From Podarcis raffonei (lineage: Eukaryota > Chordata > Lepidosauria > Squamata > Lacertidae): a DNA stretch of 64,000 bases. Position numbers and translations under genes: made by a program. Positions 56,356 to 64,000 of the stretch are shown piece by piece (the stretch's first letter is position 1; each line of letters opens with the position of its first letter). The stretch lies in the NCBI RefSeq assembly GCF_027172205.1, contig NC_070606.1, forward strand, positions 100,117,534 to 100,181,533, in the 5' to 3' direction. A model generated the notes under the pieces. That model made no database searches, was not told the DNA's origin, and saw only the letters and a list, made by a program, of their open reading frames with translations.

Positions 56356-56601
56356 TACAGTGGTACCTTGGATTAAGAACTTAATTCATTCTGGAGGTCC
56401 ATTTTTAATCTGAAACTGTTCTGAACCTGAAGCACCACTTTAGCTAATGGGGCCTCCCGTTGCTGCCGCGCTGCCACTGTGCAACTTCTGTTCTCATCCT
56501 GAAGCAAAGTTCTTAACCCGAGGTATTATTTCTGGGTTAGCGGAGTCTGTAACCTGAAGCATCTGTAACCTGAAACGTCTGTAACCCGAGGTACCACTGT
56601 A
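56356..56601. mobile_element. Mariner-type MITE
   Basis: TACAGTGGTACCTTGGATTAAG ... AACCCGAGGTACCACTGTA, inverted relative to 54146. Sits directly after the L1 3' end at 56340. Confidence 0.88.
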
Positions 56602-56689
56602 CCCCCAAGCTGGGTGTCCCTGGACCTCCAGACACACTGCCCAGGGAGGTCACATTGGTGCTACTAACACACCGGTTTGAATTCACCCC

Positions 56690-57115
56690 TGGAGGTATAC
56701 TCCATTGTCTCATGAGACAGACAGAGGCCAACAACTCTGTGTTGTGGTAATTCCCTGACTGGACTACTGCAATGCGCTCTACGTGGGGCTGCCCTTGAAG
56801 ACGACTCAGAAGGGTCAATTGGTCCAAAATGCAACAGCCGGACCCCTGGCTGGGGTTCCATTGAGATCTCATATAACCCCCTTTTGAAAAACAGCTGCAT
56901 TGGCTGCCAGTTCATTTCTGGGCACATTGGTGCCCAAAGTCCTTATCCGCTCAGTCTTCTTTACCATGCCCTTCTGACACCTGAGGTGCAAGTTTTCAGA
57001 GCCCACCTTGTTTTTATGAGTGTAAGTCTTTAAAAAACACACACAACCGAAATGGTTTTTCATATTGTGTTTTAATGTTATAACCCACCCAGGACCTCAC
57101 GGCAGAGGGTGGGAA
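56690..57115 (+). mobile_element. LINE remnants (C2H2-type LINE end, L2-like piece)
   Basis: 56690-56735 reads CCATTGTCTCATGAGACAGA, a likely 3' end of the C2H2-tailed LINE also seen at 430-460. 56740-57115 reads GACTGGACTACTGCAATGCG and GTGCCCAAAGTCCTTATCCG, then TAACCCACCCAGGACC, an L2-like piece. Confidence 0.5.
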
Positions 57116-57465
57116 ATAAACAAATAAATATCATAATAAGGATGTCCTGATGGGAAGGGGCAATGCCAGAGTGAATGCACCAAGCGGCGCAGATTCCCTC
57201 ACAACCTCTGGGACACGGAGGTGTCCCTGAAAATGTGTTGCTTTTCGGAAATGGGAGGCAACTGCCAGAACTCATAAAACGGGCTGTTTGCTTAACTGGC
57301 AGCAAGAGGCGTCTCGCCTTGTACTGTACATGCAGTTCAGCAGAGCTCTGGGAAAACAGTGGATTAAAAAAACAGGGGTACACATCCCAGCGTTGGGCTC
57401 GAACCCACAACCTGAGATGAAGGGCTGTGATTCTGCACCAGATCATCTGCTTTGCATGCGAACAG

Positions 57466-58387
57466 CATAGCTGCCAAGCGTCCCTTATTTGGAGGGACAG
57501 TCCCTTATTCCAGCGCCATGTCCCTCTGCTGTCCCTTATTGATGGATGTCCCTTAAATTTCCCAGGTTTCAAAGGAAGCAGCTCCTCTCCCTCCCTCCCT
57601 GCCGGCCAGGGAGGAGGGAGGCTCCAACCGTGTTGCTTGGCTGCCCGGCCTGCCCCCCTGTAGCCTCTTCTCACCAGCCTCGGCCCCCGGGAGCCCCTCC
57701 CTGCCGGGACTGGCAGGAGCCTCGGGCCCTTCCGCCGCCATCCTCCTTGCGGCCGCCAAACTGAGCGTCTCTGCCTGGGGCCTCCCCTCTGCCCGCCGCT
57801 CCCACTAGGCCATACTGCGGATGTGCCGCCAAAGGACCCGGATGAGATGGGCAGCCTGGCATGGCCTATGAATTGCTGAGGAGCCTTGAGAGGAGAGTGA
57901 GGGCAACCATAGAGAAAGCAGTTCAGGAAGAGGAGAAGGCGGAGGCGCGGGCAGGTATTCCAAGGGCTACAAGGGAAGGACCGCAAGCATAGATTTGTAG
58001 TGGTAGACTAACATAGATGGTCTGATCTGTGGGTTTACTTCAGGCGCTATTCCCCCCACACACACTTCCTCCCGCCCCGCCTGATGGAACTGAGAGCTGC
58101 AGATGGAGCACGAGAGAAAAGATACAGAACTGCAGCAGCATCTTCGTAGCTTGGACTTCGTTTTGCGCGAAAAGTGCTTGCTGCCTGTAGTTATTTAATC
58201 AGCTGGTGTCTTGAGCAGCAACCTCTGGAAATGAAGGGCTAAAAACCGGCACTGCTCTCCAAAATTATCTGGTCCCTTTTAACTTCGTATTTCAGCTGGT
58301 TGACTAAAATCCCTTATTTTGGCTGCTGATCCCTTATTTTCAAGGCTGCTGGTCCCTTATTTTCAAATATGTAAGTTGACATCTATG
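57466..58387. mobile_element. hAT-like repeat with GTCCCTTA motifs, longer copy
   Basis: Ends CATAGCTGCCAAGCGTCCC and GTAAGTTGACATCTATG, the inverted form of the 47192 element. 8-bp flanks GCGAACAG and GCAAACGG. The 922-bp copy has a GC-rich centre (57580-57860). Open frames there are compositional. Confidence 0.68.
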
Positions 58388-58906
58388 GCAAACGGTCCTT
58401 CTGATTTCAGTCCCAGGCATTTCCAGAGCCCTTGTCCCAAACCCTGGAAGGCTGCTGCCAGCAGAGTGGACAGAACTGAGTTAGATGGGCCAATGGGTCC
58501 AACGCCGTACAAGGCAGCTTCCTGTGTTCCGCAACCTCTTGAAACTTGGAGAAAGCCGGAGGTTTTTCTGCAGCAGCACTTAAGAAGGAATGTGGCCGTC
58601 GCTGGCAGCGAGATCTGCTAAGAGCACCCTGGTGGTTATCAATTACGCACTTGCTTCCCTTCCTCGCTTGCAGTGCGAACTTCGTGTTCTGCGCTGAGCA
58701 CGTCCAGGCAGGGCTCTGCGAGGCCAGGAAAGAACCAACCCAGAGCTGAGCACGGCTACCCCACCTTGTACCTGCAGGGCGCAAACGTGCCATTTCTCCC
58801 TCCCGCTCGAAAACCTCAGCCCCTTTTCTTGACTCGCCTGAGCGCTTGGCATTTTTGGAGACCGCTTCAAACAACGATTTAAGACTTCTCATCCTGGAAA
58901 GCATGG

Positions 58907-59285
58907 AACACAGGTGGCGCTGTGGGTTAAACCACAGAGCCCAGGATTTGCCAATCAGAACACTGGCGGTTCAAATCCCCGCGACGGGGTGAGCTCCCGT
59001 TGCTCTGTCCCTGCTCCTGCCAACCTAGCAGTTTGAAAGCACGTCAAAGTGCAAGTAGATAAATAGGTACAGCTTCCAGGTCATGTGGCCAGCATGACTA
59101 AGCTGCTTCTGGCGAACCAGAGCAGCGCACGGAAACGCCGTTTACCTTCCCGCCGGAGCGGTACCTATTTATCTACTTGTACTGATGTGCTTTCAAACTG
59201 CTAGGTTGGCAGGAGCAGGGACCGAGCAACGGGAGCTCACCCCGTCGTGGGGATTCGAACCGCCGACCTTCTGATCTGCAAGTCT
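58907..59285. mobile_element. Head-to-head inverted pair of Sauria-type SINEs
   Basis: 58907-59070 is the plus-oriented head (GTGGCGCTGTGGGTTAAACC to AAGTAGATAAATAGGTAC). 59071-59285 is a minus-oriented copy lacking its tail, which ends in CGAACCGCCGACCTTCTGATC. Arms of about 130 nt (58935-59070 and 59155-59285) are self-complementary around an 85-bp spacer. Confidence 0.85.
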
Positions 59286-59549
59286 GAGGAGGGCTATAGA
59301 TTGCAACAAACCAGGATGGCTCTGCTCTGCCTTCACAGTCAGAGGCAGCGATGCTTCTGAATTCATGTTCTTGGAAACCACAGGAGGAGAGAAGAGGGCT
59401 CTTGTTCTCAGATCCTGCTTGTGGCTTTCCCATAGTAGGTATCTAGTTGGCCTCTTTGAGAAGAGGATGCTGGACTAGATGGGCCCCTGGCCTGATCCTG
59501 CAGGGCTCTTCTTACATTGCAATGGTGCTTGTGCTCAGGTAATAAGACT

Positions 59550-59815
59550 GAGAGCCAGTGTGGTGTAGTGGTTAAGAGCGGTAGTCTCGTAATCTGGGGA
59601 ACCGGGTTCGCGTCTCTGCTCCTCCACATGCAGCTGCTGGGTGACCTTGGGCCAGTCATACTTCTCTGAAGTCTCTCAGCCCCACTCACCTCACAGAGTG
59701 TTTGTTGTGGGGGAGGAAGGGAAAGGAGAATGTTAGCCGCTTTGAGACTCCTTAAAGGGAGTGAAAGGCGGGATATCAAATCCAAACTCTTCTTCTTCTC
59801 TTCTGCTTGCAGATT
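59550..59815 (+). mobile_element. CORE-type tRNA SINE, full length
   Basis: GTGTGGTGTAGTGGTTAAGAG, GGGTTCGCGTCTC, TGGGTGACCTTGGGCCAGTC, then GGCGGGATATCAAATCCAAA with a CTT-rich tail. It is the uninterrupted version of the 1943 copy. Confidence 0.9.
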
Positions 59816-61086
59816 GTCAAAAGGAGGAGTATTAAGCAGGCTTAATCTCCTGCCGTTTTCCTTTTCTTTCCTCTGACAGCCTCCCAACAGAGATTTGATA
59901 AAAGGAAGTGCACACATGCCTTTTGAGATTCCTTTGCCCCATAATTATTTTGCACACACATTCACATTCACACTCACACACAAACACACCCTTCGTCCAG
60001 GTGTGTGCAAGCCCACCAAGGGAAGACTGCATCTAAAGAAGTGGTCTCTTGCCTACAACAGCTGAAGCCATAACAGCTTTGCCTGCCTTTCAAGAGCCAA
60101 ACGATCCTTCCCTGGGTTTGCTGCTTCAGCCCAGCTGGGCTCCTCCTCTGGAAATCACATTCTCCCATTTGTTTTATTACATTTGCTTTCGGTGCGTAAT
60201 TGCTCGCTGCTCCGGGAGTCCTCTTGGAAGCAGAACGGAAACACGGAGAACATGAAAATGAAATTATCTCATCAGCCAGCTCCAACGTACACACAGCTGA
60301 CAGCTCCCAAACTCAAGGCTCCGCTCGGCTCTTTGGAGAGCCTTGGGGGAAGAAGATGCTCAGAAAGTATGCAGGCACGTTAGAGACCTAGGTGTGGGCC
60401 ACACTCTGTAACATTTCGAGTGCTATTTACTGCTTCCACTGGGGCATCTGGCTGGTCCCAATATGTCAGACTGCAGGGGCCATTGGCCGGATCCTGCAGC
60501 CTAGGAGCAGGAGGGGCCGAGGGGTCTTCACCTCCCCAATAATATATTTGAAGGGGCCGAGGACCCCAAAAGTTGATGGGCATTGCCAGGTTTGATGGGG
60601 CCCTAAGGAGCTCCTGAAGGTAATGGGGCCGTTTATAGGTCCAGCTGTCCTTTGTCAACAACAAATTGCCGCTATTTTGTGTGTGGAATATATGCTATAT
60701 GGTCATTTATGGACCTAATAGGTATCTCAAGCCATTTGCACATAACAAAATATTTATCAAAGTAATTGTTGAACTGAAATACAATCAAGAAGAAGTATAT
60801 TAATAGTGAAATACAATTAAGAAGAAATATATTAATAGTGAAATAATTATTAAGCTCTAACTTAAAATAACAAACTTAATAATGCAAACACGTTGGCATT
60901 TGGCAATAACAAAAGTTCCTTTAGAAACACAGACTCATAATCTAGTTTCTAGAAACTTGCTATAACATGAAATAATAATAGGTGATATATTCAAATGGTG
61001 TCTGTGCACCATTGTGATTGATTATTTAGGGCAGGGCTTATTGGGGGCCCTCCAATATTTTATTCAAGTTGCTCCCCTGTCCTGCA
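59816..61086. other. Intron 1 stretch with few recognised features
   Basis: An AC-rich run at 59953-59990, an AT-rich segment at 60660-60990 with a near-duplicate of AAGAAGAA(A/G)TATATTAATAGTG (60790 and 60822), and a CR1-like scrap near 60450. No exon 1 of P3H2 found. Confidence 0.45.
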
Positions 61087-62070
61087 GAGGACTTCTGTCT
61101 TGCCACAGGGTTCTGTCTTGGGCCCGGTCTTATTCAACATCTTTATCAACGACTTGGATGATGGACTCAAGGGCATCCTGATCAAATTTGCAGATGACAC
61201 CAAACTGGGAGGGGTGGCTAACACCCCAGAGGACAGGATCACACTTCAAAACGACCTTGACAGATTAGAGAACTGGGCCAAAACAAACAAGATGAATTTT
61301 AACGGGGAGAAATGTAAAGTATTGCACTTGGGTAAAAAAAAAGAGAGGCACAAATACAAGATGGGTGACACCTGGCTTGAGAGCAGTACATGTGAAAAGG
61401 ATCTAGGAGTCTTGGTTGACCACAAACTTGACATGAGCCAACAGTGTGACGTGGCAGCTAAAAATGTCAATGCAATTCTGGGCTGCATCAATAGGAGTAT
61501 AGCATCTAGATCAAGGGAAGTAATAGTGCCACTGTATTCTGCTCTGGTCAGACCTCACCTGGAGTACTGTGTCCAGTTCTGGGCACCACAGTTCAAGAAG
61601 GACACTGACAAACTGGAACGTGTCCAGAGGAGGGCAACCAAAATGGTCAAAGGCCTGGAAACGATGCCTTATGAGGAACGGTTAAGGGAGCTGGGCATGT
61701 TTAGGCTGGAGAAGAGGAGGTTAAGGGGTGATATGATAGCCATGTTCAAATATACAAAAGGATGTCACATAGAGGAGGGAGAAAGGTTGTTTTCTGCTGC
61801 TCCAGAGAAGCGGACACGGAGCAATGGTTCCAAACTACAAGAAAGAAGATTCCACCTAAACATTAGGAAGAACTTCCTGACATTAAGAGCTGTTCGACAG
61901 TGGAATTTGCTGCCAAGGAGTGTGGTGGAGTCTCCTTCTTTGGAGGTCTTTAAGCAGAGGCTTGACAACCATATGTCAGGAGTGCTCTGATGGTGTTTCC
62001 TGCTTGGCAGGGGGTTGGACTCGATGGCCCTTGTGGTCTCTTCCAACTCTATGATTCTATGATTCTCATG
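61087..62070 (+). mobile_element. CR1 LINE 3' part
   Basis: The frame 61100-61990 is open for 296 codons, from [20 protein letters not shown] to HMSGVL, followed by the CR1 3' UTR and ATGATTCT tail. It differs from the 7471 copy at few positions. It lies in P3H2 intron 1. Confidence 0.95.
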
Positions 62071-62294
62071 TGGTTGATGTAACAGGTCTTACAAACAAGG
62101 GCAAGGAGTTGGATTTGCTTTGCATTAGACAGCAGGCAGGTTTGATTCCATCAACTGTTTGGGCCTCTCCAGGGAGGTCCTTTTGAGTAGTGACATTAAT
62201 AGCCAGAAACCACAGGCTTTGCCACTTCCACCAATCATCCCATCGGCAGCAATGATGGGCAGGGGTTTAATCAATGTGAGCTCATCATACAGAA

Positions 62295-63558
62295 CATGGG
62301 TCAGCAAACTAAGGGCCGCGGCCCGGATCAGGCCCAATTGCCTTCTAGATCTGGCCCACGGACGGTCCAGGAATCCAGGCAGCCAGCATAGCGCATGTGT
62401 GCAATGGTTTTTGCGACTCAGCCAGGCTTGGGGGTCAAAAGTGAGGCGGGCGGCTGCTGAAGACAAGCCCCTTCTCCATCCATCGTGCATGCACAGCAAT
62501 CTTTTCTTCCGGTTGGGGGTGGGGAAGAGGGAAAAGGAGCCACAGTTCAGATTTCCACCATGGAGCTGCCGGCGACTGACCTCAGAAAGGGCAGCTGTGG
62601 CGGCAGGGGCTTGGAGGCACCTCGGGAGCGATGCCCGCTGGTGTCTGTGGTGGCAGTGCTCCCTGACAGAGGAAGCGTGGAGCGCGTGGGCAGCTGCACC
62701 CCAAACCAGTTCTGTGCTTTGTTGGCTTCTTGTTCACTACACGGTGCGAGCCATGGAAAGGTGAAGGAATAATCGCCGGGTGTGGAGCACACTCCCACCC
62801 GCAGACAAAGCCACAGCTGTCTGAACATCATGCCCTCTATCTAACCTTTGCTCTCTTAGTGGTCTGCCATGCCCTGTCTGTGACCTTTGTCTCCTTCGTC
62901 ATATATTGTGCAAGGGGAAAATGACACGGTGGAAACAGGTGCCAAAATAACTTTGTACCACCCCACGATCCCAGGATTGGAAGATGTGTAAAGGTCATAG
63001 TCCAAAATGTATCTGACTGGTTTCGCATATTGTGCTAATAAAAGGAGCCTCTACAGAGTTAGCCAGCAGCTTGTCCTGGAGCATGCTTGTCAGTGCACTT
63101 CTGCACAGCTCACCTGCACCCAACCTCCTGTCGTGCTCTATGATTCCTACAGAAAGGTAAATAGCCGCTACCGCCTCGTCTTCCCTCACTTGGGGAAAAG
63201 AACGCTTTTGCTTGAGTGGTGCCAGCCTGACTTAGCTTAGCCAATGGCTTTTCCCTTCACCCACACATGCGAACACACTCTCTAGGGCTGACAGGAATGG
63301 CGCACTTACCTCAGCCCCCCACCCTGCCTTACGAGAGAAATAAGAACTGTCAATGCGTAAAACGCAAAGGGAAGAAGTGTGGGTGTATGAGGGAACACCC
63401 CCACCCTAAAAATCACACTTGTGCAACGTTGGGGTTGGTCCCAATAAGGGTTTTTGCCAAAATTGTGGGTCATAATCATGGCAACATATAGTCCGGCCCC
63501 ACATAAGGTCTGAGGGACAGGGGACCGGCCCCCTGCTGAAAAGGTTTGCTGACTCCTG
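62295..63558. mobile_element. hAT transposon, 1264 bp
   Basis: Ends CATGGGTCAGCAAACTAAGG and AAAGGTTTGCTGACTCCTG; 8-bp flanks ATACAGAA and ATATAGAA. The termini resemble those of the 19040 MITE. The interior (62500-63480) shows no transposase that I can recognise; an AATAAAAGG near 63036 hints at another element inside. Confidence 0.8.
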
Positions 63559-63559
63559 A

Positions 63560-63835
63560 TATAGAACAATAGAACTGCAATAGAATTGGGACCCCAAGGG
63601 TCACCCAGTCCAACCCGGTGCAATAAAGGCATCTTAGCTAAAGAATCCCTGACAGAACCCCCCCCCCCACTTAAAAACCTCCAGTGGAGGAGAGTTCCAC
63701 AAACTCCCAAGGAAGCTGATTCCACTGCTGAACAGCTCTTACCATCAGAAATTCTTCCTGATTTTCCGTTAGAATTTCCTTTCCTGCCATTTGACTCCAT
63801 TGGTTCTTCCCCTCTGGAGTAGCAGAAAACAAACC
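63560..63835 (-). mobile_element. Diverged CR1 3' fragment
   Basis: Plus strand reads CAATAGAATTGGGACCCCAAGGGTCACCCAGTCCAACCC and CTGAACAGCTCTTACCATCAG, the reverse of the CR1 C-terminus and 3' UTR. It starts right at the end of the hAT element. Confidence 0.75.
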
Positions 63836-64000
63836 TGTCCACCACCCCCGCTTTACTAGGAACTGTAAGTTTGAGTAACTGTGCTGGAGGTTTTTTTACT
63901 TGAAAAGTTTGAGGGCAGGCACAGAATGTGACAGTTCCATCTGGAAAATGGAATTAATCTTGGGTCGGGGTAGAATTAATGAAACCCATAAATTCCAAGG

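Noticed and set aside
57078-57986. 302-codon minus-strand open frame as P3H2 exon 1
   Set aside because: It lies mostly inside a hAT-like repeat, has no TPR or CxxxC motif and no in-phase donor before LNQLDKA. The frame is open because the region is GC-rich.
62815-63115. Solo LTR inside the hAT element
   Set aside because: There is an AATAAA, but no TG...CA pair with a convincing duplication could be found.

Overview
This is vertebrate nuclear DNA, almost certainly from a squamate reptile and most likely a lizard. Genes are split into short exons with GT-AG introns. The repeat mix is squamate-like: BovB (RTE) LINEs, tRNA-headed SINEs that end in a BovB-like tail (Sauria-SINE type), CR1, L2-like and L1 LINEs, hAT and mariner MITEs, Penelope-like palindromes and solo LTRs. 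I see no bacterial, organellar or viral genome features.

The only host gene I can support is P3H2 (LEPREL1, prolyl 3-hydroxylase 2, a collagen-modifying ER enzyme) on the minus strand. Fourteen coding exons, corresponding to exons 2-15 of the human gene, run from 55145 down to 10453. They join in frame into 546 residues plus a stop, every junction has GT-AG signals, and the protein ends in the ER-retention signal RDEL. Exon 1 (signal peptide and first TPR, about 160 residues in mammals) is not in the window, so intron 1 is longer than 8.8 kb and extends past 64000.

Layout: 1-10452 is the 3' flank of P3H2 and probably its 3' UTR, made of nested repeats. 10453-16877 holds exons 15-11 at close spacing. 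16878-38384 holds exons 10-4 with repeat-rich introns. 38385-52261 is one long intron carrying a full-length BovB LINE (39315-42535). 52262-55145 holds exons 3 and 2. 55146-64000 is the 3' part of intron 1 and is mostly repeats.

Most notable: a 5'-truncated L1 (20318-21231) inserted inside the end of P3H2 exon 10. Its 15-bp target-site duplication copies the last 12 exon bases and the GTA of the splice donor. The present donor (GTAAGA) is therefore half host and half L1, and the older donor (GTATGA) survives about 0.9 kb downstream. Other points of interest are a BovB copy with a perfect 13-bp TSD and one internal stop, hammerhead-ribozyme-like cores in palindromic Penelope-like elements with 12-bp TSDs, an L1 copy with ORF1 but no ORF2, two mariner MITEs sharing one TA, and a CR1 copy interrupted three times by datable insertions.
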